Shown piece after piece: positions 1 to 7,168 of a stretch of 15,505 nt of DNA (within the stretch, counting starts at the first letter, position 1; each line of letters starts with the position of its first letter). The notes beneath the pieces were generated by a model, which was given only the letters and a program-made list of their open reading frames with translations, was not told the origin of the DNA and ran no database searches. The position numbers were made by a program, and so were the translations under genes. This DNA is from Palsa-872 sp036844615 (GTDB lineage: Bacteria > Chloroflexota > Dormibacteria > Dormibacterales > Dormibacteraceae), in NCBI GenBank assembly GCA_036844615.1, contig DAIUFK010000056.1, forward strand, positions 1-15,505, written 5' to 3'.

Positions 1-81
1 CTGCTCGACGATGACGCGGTACTCGTGGGGTGTGAGGGCGACCTCCCGCAGCCGCTTCTCGTCTATTTCTTTCACCGTCAT
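1..81 (-). CDS. purL: PurL N-terminus (phosphoribosylformylglycinamidine synthase subunit II), partial
   Basis: Reading the minus strand from an ATG at 81-79 gives 27 codons before the window ends. They include LREVALTPHEY, which matches the start typical of the large FGAM synthase subunit (an L-R-E-V-A-L-[ST]-P-x-E-Y type motif). PurL performs the ATP-dependent amidation of FGAR to FGAM, using ammonia delivered by PurQ in a complex with PurS. The context agrees: purS and purQ lie directly upstream on the same strand, the usual purS-purQ-purL order. A weak GAGAG ribosome-binding sequence lies about 9 nt before the ATG. Only the N-terminus is visible, so the catalytic region cannot be checked. 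The call rests on one short motif plus strong synteny. Confidence 0.82.
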   Translation of the reverse strand, partial: MTVKEIDEKRLREVALTPHEYRVIVEQ

Positions 82-88
82 GCTATGA

Positions 89-236
89 ACTCTCGACGAG
101 AGATTCGGTGTCCAGGTGGTCCAGCTGCTAGGCGCGGCCGAGCACCGGAGCGCGCGCATCCGTTGATGCGTAAGCGAGGAGCGGAGGACGCAACGACGCA
201 GATGGGCCGCATGGGCGCCGAAGATCCGTCGAGAGT
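89..236. repeat. ~150-bp imperfect palindromic element between purQ and purL
   Basis: Nearly the whole purQ-purL intergenic region is one long inverted repeat. The outer arms ACTCTCGACG (89-98) and CGTCGAGAGT (227-236) are exact complements. The next 25 nt (105-129 against 197-221) match at 18 of 25 positions. The centre is a perfect 6-bp hairpin, CGCATC-cgtt-GATGCG (155-170). Four of the seven arm mismatches would be G-U wobbles in plus-strand RNA but A-C mismatches in minus-strand RNA. There is no U-tract, so it is not an ordinary terminator. It resembles the long palindromic intergenic repeats scattered through many bacterial genomes; a structured regulatory RNA is the alternative. Confidence 0.6.
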
Positions 237-940
237 CAACTCACGAGGACCCGGGCTGTAGACTCGACCACCGAGCGGAAGAGCTTGAGGCCGTCGGTGC
301 CGCCGAGCTCGGGCTCCGAGCAGCGCTCGGGGTGCGGCATCATGCCGAGGACGTTGCCGCGCTTGTTGGTGATGCCCGCGATGTTGTGCAACGACCCGTT
401 GGGGTTAGCGCCAGGCGCGACTCTGCCTGCCGCATCGCAGTAGCGGAAGACGACCTGCCCGTTCTGCTCGAGGCGCGAGAGCGTGGCGGGGTCGGCAAAG
501 TAGCTGCCCTCGCCGTGCGAGATGGGCACGCGAATGACCTCAAGCTCCGCGCACCGGGAGGTGTAGGGCAGATCGTTGCGCTCCACCACCAGGTTGGTCC
601 ATTCGCATCGAAACTCCATCGATGCGTTGCGGATCAACGCCCCGGGCAGGAGGCCTGCTTCGCACAGGATCTGGAACCCGTTGCAGATGCCCCAAACAAG
701 TCCGCCGCGGTCGGCAAACTCGCCAACCTTCTCCATGACAGGCGCAAACCGCGCGATCGCTCCGGTACGCAGGTAGTCGCCGTAGGCGAAGCCGCCGGGA
801 AGGATGATACAGTCGCAGCCCTTCAGGTCAGCGTCCTTGTGCCAAAGATATTGAAGCTGCCCGCCGAGGACCTGGTCTATGACCCAGCCGCAGTCTCGAT
901 CGGACCACGTGCCGGGGAACACGACCACTCCGAACTTCAT
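236..940 (-). CDS. purQ: PurQ, glutamine amidotransferase subunit of FGAM synthase
   Basis: A 234-residue class I glutamine amidotransferase that hydrolyses glutamine and passes ammonia to PurL for the FGAR-to-FGAM step. The start MKFGVVVFPGTWSD and the LPGGFAYGDYLRTGA motif (residues 47-61) are typical of PurQ. The nucleophile is Cys86 in GICNGFQ, and the other two triad members are His203 and Glu205 in MPHPE. The length is slightly above the usual ~225. I chose the ATG at 940-938 because it overlaps the purS stop codon (ATGA) and gives the canonical family N-terminus; the reading frame stays open further upstream, but that part lies inside purS. The gene ends at the palindromic element that separates it from purL. 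Confidence 0.97.
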   Translation of the reverse strand: MKFGVVVFPGTWSDRDCGWVIDQVLGGQLQYLWHKDADLKGCDCIILPGGFAYGDYLRTGAIARFAPVMEKVGEFADRGGLVWGICNGFQILCEAGLLPGALIRNASMEFRCEWTNLVVERNDLPYTSRCAELEVIRVPISHGEGSYFADPATLSRLEQNGQVVFRYCDAAGRVAPGANPNGSLHNIAGITNKRGNVLGMMPHPERCSEPELGGTDGLKLFRSVVESTARVLVS

Positions 941-1197
941 GTGTTCTTGTGCCCGTCCACTTCGATCTCGAAATGAAAGTCCTCGATCACGTGGTTGGCC
1001 AGCAGCTGGCGGCACATCGCCTCTACGCGCTGTCTCGCCTCGTGCTCGTTGGCAGCGTCGAGGCGCACCTCGATGTACTTGCCGACGCGCACGTCCGAGA
1101 CCTCCCTGAAACCGAGCGAGGCAAGGCCCTGTTTGACGGTGATTCCCTGCGGGTCGTTGACGACAGGCTTGGGGGTCACGATGACTTTCGCGATCAT
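937..1197 (-). CDS. purS: PurS, small subunit of FGAM synthase
   Basis: An 86-residue protein with the PurS pattern: an N-terminal beta strand (AKVIVTPKPVVNDPQG), then VKQGLASLGF and VRVGKYIEV, and a C-terminal amphipathic helix. PurS dimers bridge PurL and PurQ and help form the ammonia channel in organisms with the split, non-fused FGAM synthase. The ATG at 1197-1195 overlaps the purC stop by 4 nt, and the purS stop overlaps the purQ start by 4 nt, so the three genes are almost certainly translationally coupled. The length is normal for the family. Nothing is unusual apart from the tight packing. Confidence 0.96.
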   Translation of the reverse strand: MIAKVIVTPKPVVNDPQGITVKQGLASLGFREVSDVRVGKYIEVRLDAANEHEARQRVEAMCRQLLANHVIEDFHFEIEVDGHKNT

Positions 1198-2114
1198 CGT
1201 TCGTTCCTGGCTTTGGGTGGGAACAGCGGCTTTCCTACCAGGCGGTGGTAAGCGGTGAGATAGCGCTCGCGGGTCTGCGCCACGATGTCTGCAGGGAGCT
1301 CAGGTGGCTCCGACTCCTTGTCCCAGCCTGACCTGGTGAGCCAATCGCGGACGAACTGCTTGTCGTACGACTCCGGTGAGGTACCTACAACGTAGGTGGA
1401 GGACTCCCACAGGCGCGAGCTATCAGGCGTCAGCGCCTCGTCGATGAGAATCAGATCGTCGCCGATAGTGCCGAACTCGAACTTGGTGTCGGCGAGAATC
1501 AGCCCGCGGCGGGCCGACAGGTCCGCGGCGAACTTGTAGAGCTCAAGGCTTGCCTCGCGCATCTTGTCAGCCAGCTCGGCTCCTATCTCCTTTTTCATCT
1601 GGGCGAAGGTGACGTTCTCGTCGTGTCCGGTCTCAGCCTTGGTTGCAGGCGAAAAGATCGGAGTCGCCAACTTCTCACTTTGCCGAAGGCCTGGGGGCAT
1701 CTTCTCCCCAGCCAGGCTCTTCGACTCCTCGTACTCCTTCCATGCGCTGCCGGCGAGGTAGCCACGCACTACGCATTCGAAGTCGATGCGCTTGGCTTTG
1801 CGCACGATCATGAAGCGGCCCGCGAGCTCACCGCGCTTGTCTTTGAGCTCCGCTGGAAGGTCCGGCACCTGGCCCGACTCCAGGTGGTTCTCTCGGAAGT
1901 AGTCGGTCTGAGAAAACCAGAAGATGGAAAGCTGGGTCAGGACCTTGCCTCGATCGGGGATGCCGTTGGGCAGGATGTGGTCGAAGGCGGAGATGCGGTC
2001 GGTGGCGACCATGAGGAGCCGGTCATCGTCGAGCTCGTACGTGTCCCGGACCTTGCCTCGGGCGAAGAGCTTCAACGGCAGGTCCGTCTTGATCACTGCC
2101 GGCCCCGCGATCAC
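1194..2114 (-). CDS. purC: PurC, SAICAR synthetase (phosphoribosylaminoimidazole-succinocarboxamide synthase)
   Basis: A 306-residue enzyme that ligates aspartate to CAIR, using ATP, to make SAICAR. Visible family features are the N-terminal glycine-rich strand FARGKVRDTYEL (17-28), ATDRISAFD (37-45), the first signature FECVVRGYLAGS (112-123) and the second signature LADTKFEFG (207-215). The length places it with the longer (~300 residue) form rather than the ~240-residue Bacillus/E. coli form. The GTG start at 2114-2112 overlaps the purB stop (GTGA), with a GGGAG ribosome-binding sequence about 11 nt upstream inside purB. It consumes aspartate, and the next enzyme, PurB, releases that carbon skeleton as fumarate. 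Confidence 0.97.
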   Translation of the reverse strand: MIAGPAVIKTDLPLKLFARGKVRDTYELDDDRLLMVATDRISAFDHILPNGIPDRGKVLTQLSIFWFSQTDYFRENHLESGQVPDLPAELKDKRGELAGRFMIVRKAKRIDFECVVRGYLAGSAWKEYEESKSLAGEKMPPGLRQSEKLATPIFSPATKAETGHDENVTFAQMKKEIGAELADKMREASLELYKFAADLSARRGLILADTKFEFGTIGDDLILIDEALTPDSSRLWESSTYVVGTSPESYDKQFVRDWLTRSGWDKESEPPELPADIVAQTRERYLTAYHRLVGKPLFPPKARNER

Positions 2115-3427
2115 TTGGTCTTGACTCCCAAACCAAGGCGTTCGTACGCGAGGTCGGTGTGCTCAAGCCCACTCCAGGGATCGAAGACCTCCTCCATGCG
2201 CTCGCCGATCCGGCTCATCACCTCTTTGTCCTTTTCCAAGATCGAGCGGAAGCCAGGTCCGTCCTCCGCCATCGCCTCCATCGCCGACCTCTGCACGACA
2301 AGATAGGCGTCCTCTCGGGACACCCCGCTGTCCACGAGCGCGAGCAACACACGCTGCGAGAACACGACCCCCCCCGCGAGCTGCAAGTTGCGCAACATGC
2401 GCTCGGGACGCACTTCAAGCCCACGCAGGACCTTGGCCATCTCCTGCGCCATGTAGTCAACCGTCGCGCAGGCGTCAGGAAAGATGATCCTCTCGGCCGA
2501 GGAATGGCTGATGTCGCGCTCGTGCCACAACGCCGTGTTCTCCAGCGCCGTGACGAGGTGGCCTCGCACCACGCGGGCGAGCCCGCAGACACGTTCCGTC
2601 AGGACGGGGTTGCGCTTGTGGGGCATCGCGGAGCTGCCTTTCTGCTCCTTTCCAAACGGCTCAAACGCCTCGCCGACCTCACTGCGCTGGAGGTGCCGGA
2701 TCTCGGTCGCGATCCTCTCGAGCGTCCCCGCCACAAGCGCGAGCGCGGACATGAAGCTCGCGTGACGGTCGCGCGCCACGACCTGGGTCGAGACGATGTC
2801 AGGCGTCAGGCCGAGCTCCTTACAAACGTGCTCCTCGACTTTCGGGTCGATGGTCGCGTGTGTGCCGACCGCCCCGCTGACACGGCCAACAGCTATCTCC
2901 TCAGCCGCGCGCTCGAGCCGCGCCTGCGCCCGATCGAGCTCGGCCACCCACCCTGCGACCTTGAATCCGAAAGTGGTTGGCTCGGCGACGACGCCGTGCG
3001 TGCGACCCGCCATCAGGGTTCTTCGATGGCTGACCGCGAGCACGGCGGCTGCGTCCCGAACCGTTGCAAGGTCGGCGATGATCAACCTGGCTGAGTCGCG
3101 GAGCTGCACCGCCGTCGCCGTATCGTTCAGGTCCTGGCTGGTCATTCCAAGGTGGACGTAACGCGCCTCGGGTTGGCCTATCGACTCGTTGACAACGGTC
3201 AGGAACGCCACTACGTCGTGGCCAACCTTCGCCTCGACCTCTGCGATCCTGTCGGCGTCAAAACTCGCCTTGCGGATCTTGGGGAGAGCCGAGGGCGGGA
3301 TGCGGCCGAGGGTCGCCCAGGCCTCACACGCCAGAATCTCTATGCGAAGCCACAGTTCGAACCGGTGCTGGTCGGACCATACCGCCCGAATCGCAGGCGG
3401 AGAGTAGCGCTCGATCAAATAGGGCAC
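2111..3427 (-). CDS. purB: PurB, adenylosuccinate lyase
   Basis: A 438-residue member of the fumarase/aspartase superfamily that cleaves SAICAR to AICAR and adenylosuccinate to AMP, releasing fumarate. The start PYLIERY is the canonical bacterial PurB N-terminus. HLGMTSQDLND (92-102) and GRTHG (141-145, His144) supply active-site residues, and GSSAMPHKRNP (264-274) is the superfamily signature loop with the catalytic serine. The start codon is GTG at 3427-3425, with GGGAG a few nucleotides upstream. It is the first gene of the left minus-strand cluster and has its own putative promoter at 3461-3489, which would give a leader of about 27 nt. Length and motifs are normal. Confidence 0.97.
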   Translation of the reverse strand: MPYLIERYSPPAIRAVWSDQHRFELWLRIEILACEAWATLGRIPPSALPKIRKASFDADRIAEVEAKVGHDVVAFLTVVNESIGQPEARYVHLGMTSQDLNDTATAVQLRDSARLIIADLATVRDAAAVLAVSHRRTLMAGRTHGVVAEPTTFGFKVAGWVAELDRAQARLERAAEEIAVGRVSGAVGTHATIDPKVEEHVCKELGLTPDIVSTQVVARDRHASFMSALALVAGTLERIATEIRHLQRSEVGEAFEPFGKEQKGSSAMPHKRNPVLTERVCGLARVVRGHLVTALENTALWHERDISHSSAERIIFPDACATVDYMAQEMAKVLRGLEVRPERMLRNLQLAGGVVFSQRVLLALVDSGVSREDAYLVVQRSAMEAMAEDGPGFRSILEKDKEVMSRIGERMEEVFDPWSGLEHTDLAYERLGLGVKTK

Positions 3428-3460
3428 CGGCTCCCAATTAACGAAATGGGGGACACAACG

Positions 3461-3489
3461 ATTATAGCCGCAGCAGGTCGCCGGAGCAG
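3461..3489 (-). promoter_or_regulatory. Putative promoter of the purB-purC-purS-purQ-purL cluster
   Basis: On the minus strand a perfect TATAAT occurs at 3466-3461, 33 bp before the purB start codon. At 17-bp spacing the -35 position (3489-3484) reads CTGCTC, a poor match to TTGACA, so the assignment rests mainly on the -10 and on position. Transcription would start near 3454. Confidence 0.5.
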
Positions 3490-3494
3490 ATGTT

Positions 3495-3537
3495 GTAGGT
3501 GGTCACACGGTGCCCACAAGATGCTGTGTGCTCCTAC
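3495..3537. promoter_or_regulatory. Interrupted inverted repeat upstream of the purB promoter (possible operator)
   Basis: The plus strand carries GTAGG (3495-3499) and CACAC (3504-3508), mirrored by GTGTG (3526-3530) and CCTAC (3533-3537). This makes a two-step dyad directly upstream of the purB -35 position. It could bind a repressor or activator, or be chance. No known operator consensus was recognised. The rest of 3428-3650 shows no gene. Confidence 0.25.
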
Positions 3538-3599
3538 TCGCGAGAAGAGCGAATTGGGCCTGGCGTCCATAATCCCGATCGCTCTCATGGCTGAACCTC

Positions 3600-3627
3600 G
3601 TAACCAGCAACCGTGGTCCCTCGTTTG
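3600..3627 (+). promoter_or_regulatory. Possible ECF-type promoter of the sigma/sensor operon
   Basis: GTAACC at 3600-3605 and CGTTTG at 3622-3627, separated by 16 bp, resemble the general ECF promoter form (-35 GGAAC-like, -10 CGT-like, 16-17 bp spacer). They lie 24 bp before the GTG start of the sigma factor. ECF sigma factors commonly transcribe their own operon. The match is short and could be accidental. Confidence 0.3.
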
Positions 3628-3650
3628 AAGGCGCACAAGCTGATGGGCTC

Positions 3651-4208
3651 GTGAGCGACCTGCAGCGCGATGACGAGCGTGAGCTCGTCGAACGCGCCAA
3701 GCGGGATCCCCGGCAGTTCGGGGCGCTCTACGACCGCCACTTTCAGCAGATTTACAGGTTCGTGTATTCAAGAGTGAGGGAGCAAACCGCGGCTGAAGAC
3801 GTTACTTCGGAGATCTTCATCAAGGCTCTGAAGGCCATGCCCCGTTACCAGGACACGGGGCGGCCCTTCGCTGCCTGGCTGTACCAGATCGCGGTGAACG
3901 CCATCGCGGATCGCTACCGCACGCTCCGGCCGGCCCAACCGCTCGACGACTTCCACGACCTCTCGATCGCGGGACCGGCCCTCGAGGACCTCGCCGCGCA
4001 TCGCGACGAGCTCCGCCGGATCTGGACCCTCGTCGAGCAGCTGCCCGCCCAGCAGAAGACGGCGCTGGTCCTCAAGTTCCAGGAGGACATGAAGATCGAG
4101 GACATCGCGATAGCAATGGGCAAGACCTCCGGCGCGGTGAAGCTCCTGATCCATCGAGGCGTCAGCCGGCTCCGCCAGGATGCCGATGCCCTGAGGCCTG
4201 TCGAATGA
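3651..4208 (+). CDS. ECF-family RNA polymerase sigma factor (sigma-70, region 2 and region 4)
   Basis: A 185-residue protein with the two-domain ECF layout. Region 2 spans about residues 24-92 (FGALYDRHFQQIYRFVYSR, AEDVTSEIFIKAL, FAAWLYQIAVNAIADRYR). Region 4 spans about 119-176 (LPAQQKTALVLKF, then a helix-turn-helix ending GAVKLLIHRGVSRLR). Regions 1 and 3 are absent, as expected for ECF factors. The start is GTG with only a weak GATGGG ahead of it, so initiation could be misplaced by a few codons. Its stop overlaps the ATG of the next gene, a single-pass membrane protein, the usual arrangement for an ECF factor and its anti-sigma. The inducing signal and regulon cannot be told from the sequence. 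Confidence 0.93.
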   Translation: MSDLQRDDERELVERAKRDPRQFGALYDRHFQQIYRFVYSRVREQTAAEDVTSEIFIKALKAMPRYQDTGRPFAAWLYQIAVNAIADRYRTLRPAQPLDDFHDLSIAGPALEDLAAHRDELRRIWTLVEQLPAQQKTALVLKFQEDMKIEDIAIAMGKTSGAVKLLIHRGVSRLRQDADALRPVE

Positions 4209-6406
4209 CCATGAACCACGACCCCGACCTCGACGACGTCCTTCAGGACGACGAGCTGGTTCGCCTTGGCGCCCTGCTGAGGTCGACCCGTCGAGCCGAG
4301 CCTCCGATTGACGAGGCGTTCCGATCAGCGCTGCGGCGGCAGCTGATGCAGACGGCATGGGAGCTGGGTCAAGGCCACACGCCGTGGTGGCGCCGCCTGT
4401 CTGCACCGGCGACTCCTTCGCTGGCATGGGTCGGTGCCGCCGCGGGCGTTCTGCTCATCGCGTCGGTCGTCGTTTACACGGCAAGCCAGCAGCCGGGAGT
4501 TGGAGGCAACCAGCTCATCATCACGAGCCCGATCGCGGATTCACACGCTGTTCAGCTGCAGCAGCCAATCCTTGTTGCCTTCAACCAGCCGATGGACCAC
4601 AAGTCCACTGAGAAGGCCGTGACGATCGCGCCGGCGACCTTTGTCGCCTTCTCATGGAACGCGAACACGCTGAAAGTTCAACCGACCAGCGGCAACCTTT
4701 CGCCGAACACCCAGTACCAGGTGACGATCGGGCCGGGCGCCATGACGCAATCCGGTCATGCGCTGCTGACCAGCCCGAAGACGATCACGTTCGTGACGCA
4801 GCCGTCGGCGACTCCAACTCCCACGCCCAAGCCGGCGGCCAGCCCGACGCCAGGGCCGCTCGCCGAGCACAGGCTCACCTCCGCGCCCGCGGGCACCGCT
4901 AACACAGCGCAGTGGTCGGCCGACTCTACGACCATCTACGTGGTCGGTGACAAGGGCGCCCTGCAGTCGGTTGCCGTGAGCGACGGCACCGTTAAGGTCC
5001 TGGTCCCGGACGGGGTGTCCTATCCGGCGATCGCGCCGGCCGGCGACAGGCTCGCCTTCGTTCGCGCGGGCAAGATCGAGATCCTGACGCTCGCGTCAGG
5101 CTCGACCGCGGATGTCACTGCAGTTTCAGATCTCACCGCCCTCAGCTGGGTCAAGGATCAGCTGTTCTGGGCGACCGGCGACGGCGTGTTCAAGTCAGCC
5201 GCCGACGGTCCATCCCAGGTGGCCGCAGGCACTCATGGCAACTCCTCCATCTTGTCGATCGCACCCGACGGCGCCCACGCCATCGAACAGGAGGGTCATT
5301 CGCTTTCGGTGCTTGACCTTGCTACCTTGAAGAGCACGAGGTTCGGCGGCAACGCAGCTGCGTTTCTCGGCTGGTCGCCTGATGGTTCGCGACTCCTTTT
5401 CCAGGGCAACGAGGCGACGGTGGTCGCCGACGCTTCCGGACAGACGATCGCGACGATCCTCTCAGGCGACCCGAGCTGGTCGGTCAAGGACGAGATCCTC
5501 GTTGGCAACGACACCTCCCTCGTCGCGGTTAGGCCCGACGGTTATGGGCCGACCAAGCTGGGCACCGGGACCTATCGCCTGCCGGTCTGGGCGCCGAATG
5601 GAACCACTTTCTCGTTCGTGCGTGGCGGGGCGATCTGGAGCGCGACTGCTGCTCCCCTGGCGCCCGAGCCGGCAGCCATCGACCAGGCCTCCGCCGTTGT
5701 GAGCTCGTTCATGAATGCCAGGTTGAAAGGCGATCCCAACCTCCCGAGCACTTACCTCGACAGCAAGGGCAAGCAGGCCTATTCGAGCAGTGGCTTGCCG
5801 CTGTTGATCAGCGGCGACGCAAGCTTCTCCCGCTTCTACGTGGTCGCCCAGGAGATGACGGAACGCCACCCCGACACCGCCAGGTTTGTCGTTCGCCTCG
5901 TGCTGACCAAGGGCACGCTCGACGTCAGTGACTACGACGAAACGCTCACCCTCAAGCGAGACCAGGCCAGCGATCCCTTCCTGATCGACCAGGCCACCGC
6001 CGGCCCGACCCGCGACCTCGGTAAGGGCGCGGAAGTCGTGAGCGTCGACATCGCCGCGGGCAGCGTCAAGGTGGTCTTCGACAGCGACCTTGTCTCGGAC
6101 ACCGTCGCCGATGGCGTGGTTCTCCTCGACGACAAGGGCAAGCGAGTCGGCGGACCATCCACCTACACCAATCGCACAGTTGTAATCACTGGCCTGGAGC
6201 TCGCGCCGGGCGCCTCCTACCGGCTTGCGGTGCTCACCACCGTGCAGGACGTGAGCGGCCACAACGTACCTTCCGAGTACGACGTAAGCATCTTCGGGCC
6301 GGCGGATTCTGTCTCGACCGGCGGCCAGGGCGACGTGAGCAACCCGCCGTCGCCGGAGCCGACCCCAATCCCCACCCCTTCGCCAGTGGCAAGCCCGACC
6401 CCTTAG
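4205..6406 (+). CDS. Membrane-anchored Big_5 / beta-propeller protein, probable anti-sigma/sensor partner of the ECF factor
   Basis: A 733-residue protein starting in a 4-nt overlap with the sigma gene (GAGG 8 nt upstream). Layout: an acidic then basic cytosolic segment (1-72) with EPPIDEAFRSALRRQLM; one membrane helix (73-92, LAWVGAAAGVLLIASVVV); a Big_5-like Ig domain (about 103-198, with PILVAFNQPMD and LSPNTQYQVTIG); a Pro/Thr linker (199-218); a TolB/WD40-like beta-propeller (about 219-482, with blades such as LGWSPDGSRLLF and PVWAPNGTTFSFV); a region with an NTF2-like look (about 490-592); a second Big_5-like domain (about 606-697, with LELAPGASYRLAV); and a Pro-rich tail. N-in/C-out topology is inferred. 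There is no zinc-binding HxxxCxxC anti-sigma motif and no cysteine at all in the protein. The anti-sigma role rests on context; the ligand is unknown. Confidence 0.8.
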   Translation: MTMNHDPDLDDVLQDDELVRLGALLRSTRRAEPPIDEAFRSALRRQLMQTAWELGQGHTPWWRRLSAPATPSLAWVGAAAGVLLIASVVVYTASQQPGVGGNQLIITSPIADSHAVQLQQPILVAFNQPMDHKSTEKAVTIAPATFVAFSWNANTLKVQPTSGNLSPNTQYQVTIGPGAMTQSGHALLTSPKTITFVTQPSATPTPTPKPAASPTPGPLAEHRLTSAPAGTANTAQWSADSTTIYVVGDKGALQSVAVSDGTVKVLVPDGVSYPAIAPAGDRLAFVRAGKIEILTLASGSTADVTAVSDLTALSWVKDQLFWATGDGVFKSAADGPSQVAAGTHGNSSILSIAPDGAHAIEQEGHSLSVLDLATLKSTRFGGNAAAFLGWSPDGSRLLFQGNEATVVADASGQTIATILSGDPSWSVKDEILVGNDTSLVAVRPDGYGPTKLGTGTYRLPVWAPNGTTFSFVRGGAIWSATAAPLAPEPAAIDQASAVVSSFMNARLKGDPNLPSTYLDSKGKQAYSSSGLPLLISGDASFSRFYVVAQEMTERHPDTARFVVRLVLTKGTLDVSDYDETLTLKRDQASDPFLIDQATAGPTRDLGKGAEVVSVDIAAGSVKVVFDSDLVSDTVADGVVLLDDKGKRVGGPSTYTNRTVVITGLELAPGASYRLAVLTTVQDVSGHNVPSEYDVSIFGPADSVSTGGQGDVSNPPSPEPTPIPTPSPVASPTP

Positions 6407-6453
6407 GGAATCGCAGAATCCCGCCAGGCGGATACGCTCCTCGCGCCAGCGTT

Positions 6454-6581
6454 GCAGGGTTGGCCGGGGTTCCCCCGGCCATGACTTTGTCTCTAACACC
6501 ACCCAGCCGCGGCCGGGAGAGCTCCGTCTAAAACAAGCCCATCCTTATACCGGAAAGAGATCAGGCGCGCGCGAAGCGCCC
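6454..6581 (+). repeat. Structured repeat element, copy A (candidate non-coding RNA)
   Basis: Block 1 (6454-6492) is 37/39 identical to 15355-15393. It contains a 9-bp hairpin, GGCCGGGG-ttc-CCCCGGCC with a flanking T-A pair, followed by ACTTTGTCT. Block 2 (6534-6560, CCCATCCTT...CGGAAAGAGA) is also shared and starts 80 nt after block 1 (79 in copy B). The 38-nt spacer between them is not conserved. A GC hairpin with a CGAAG apex follows (6564-6580); its stem differs from copy B while the apex is kept. TTTGT (6486-6490) can pair with ACAAG (6533-6537). Conserved blocks, conserved spacing and stem changes that keep pairing suggest RNA structure. It lies in the 3' untranslated region of the sensor gene, directly before the terminator. 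I could not match it to a known family. Confidence 0.5.
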
Positions 6582-6585
6582 GCCG

Positions 6586-6625
6586 ATAAGAGGGAACCAT
6601 CCGGGTCCCTCTTATATTTTCTTTA
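6586..6625 (+). terminator. Intrinsic terminator of the sigma/sensor operon
   Basis: A 10-bp perfect stem (ATAAGAGGGA at 6586-6595 with TCCCTCTTAT at 6606-6615), extended by CC/GG, is followed by ATTTTCTTTA. The U-rich side faces the plus strand, so it ends the sigma/sensor transcript and any RNA from copy A. Its 3' arm overlaps the stop codon of the convergent NUDIX gene. On the minus strand the hairpin has no U-tract. Confidence 0.8.
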
Positions 6626-7079
6626 GCGCGCGGGCGGCGCGGCACATCGCAGTGACCGAGCCCGAGTGTCCGATGGTTCCGGCAAGAGCCGCCTCGAGCG
6701 CCTCGGCGAAAGGCAGTCGCAGCACCTCCATGTCCTGCTCGTAAGCCTCCGGGCTGCGCTCTGACTGGGTGATGTTCTGCGCCAGGAAAAGGTGGGCCCG
6801 CCCTGTCAGGAACGCCGCCCCGTGGACGACTCCGAGCGATGTATAGCTCTCGGCCACGAGGCCGGTTTCCTCCGCCAGCTCTCGGCGAGCACAGGCGATA
6901 GGCTCCTCGTCTCCGTCGAAAGTGCCGGCGGGCACCTCCCACGACGACTCGTCCCACGCGTGCCGCCACTGGCGAACCAGCATGGTGTCCTGGTTTTCGA
7001 AGTACGGAACGACGAAAGCCGAGTCGGGGTTGACGAGGACCGTGTAGCGGGCTTCGGCCCCGTCGGAAAAGCGGATCAC
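6612..7079 (-). CDS. NUDIX hydrolase (ADP-ribose pyrophosphatase-like)
   Basis: The protein carries a complete NUDIX box fitting G-x5-E-x7-R-E-U-x-E-E-x-G-U: it starts GTFDGDE and ends RRELAEETGLV. It is preceded by WEVPAG, as in ADP-ribose/nucleotide-sugar pyrophosphatases, which hydrolyse X-linked nucleoside diphosphates with Mg2+. The GTG start at 7079-7077 gives 155 residues but has no ribosome-binding sequence and cuts into the first conserved beta strands. The same frame stays open upstream with protein-like sequence (NGRPFEV ... GPFTLRDD) back to a CTG at 7172-7170 that overlaps the accC stop, which would give 186 residues, nearer the family norm. The true start is therefore probably upstream. 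It is the last gene of the minus-strand operon. The exact substrate cannot be told. Confidence 0.88.
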   Translation of the reverse strand: MIRFSDGAEARYTVLVNPDSAFVVPYFENQDTMLVRQWRHAWDESSWEVPAGTFDGDEEPIACARRELAEETGLVAESYTSLGVVHGAAFLTGRAHLFLAQNITQSERSPEAYEQDMEVLRLPFAEALEAALAGTIGHSGSVTAMCRAARALKKI

Positions 7080-7168
7080 GTCGTCGCGCAGCGTGAATGG
7101 ACCCGATTGTCCAGCGACCGAGGAGGCCGTGACCTCGAACGGCCTACCGTTCGGGTGCGAGAACTTGC

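Noticed and set aside
25..261. 78-codon plus-strand open frame over the purQ-purL spacer
   Set aside because: It is antisense to the purL start and runs through the palindromic element, with no protein-like pattern.
2159..3094. 311-codon plus-strand open frame over purB
   Set aside because: It lies wholly antisense to purB, whose signatures are complete; its composition is typical of antisense frames in GC-rich DNA.
6460..6482. tRNA T-arm or rRNA-like fragment (GGGGTTCCCCC)
   Set aside because: No GTTCRANYC loop, no anticodon arm or acceptor stem around it; it is a simple GC hairpin inside the repeated element.
5462..6502. 346-codon open frame antisense to the sensor gene
   Set aside because: High-GC shadow frame: no family motifs, an Arg/Gly/Val-rich composition, and the sense strand encodes a coherent multi-domain protein.
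6586..6615. Bidirectional terminator also ending the NUDIX operon
   Set aside because: On the minus strand the hairpin is followed by a GC-rich sequence, not a U-tract; no intrinsic terminator for the minus operon was found in the window.
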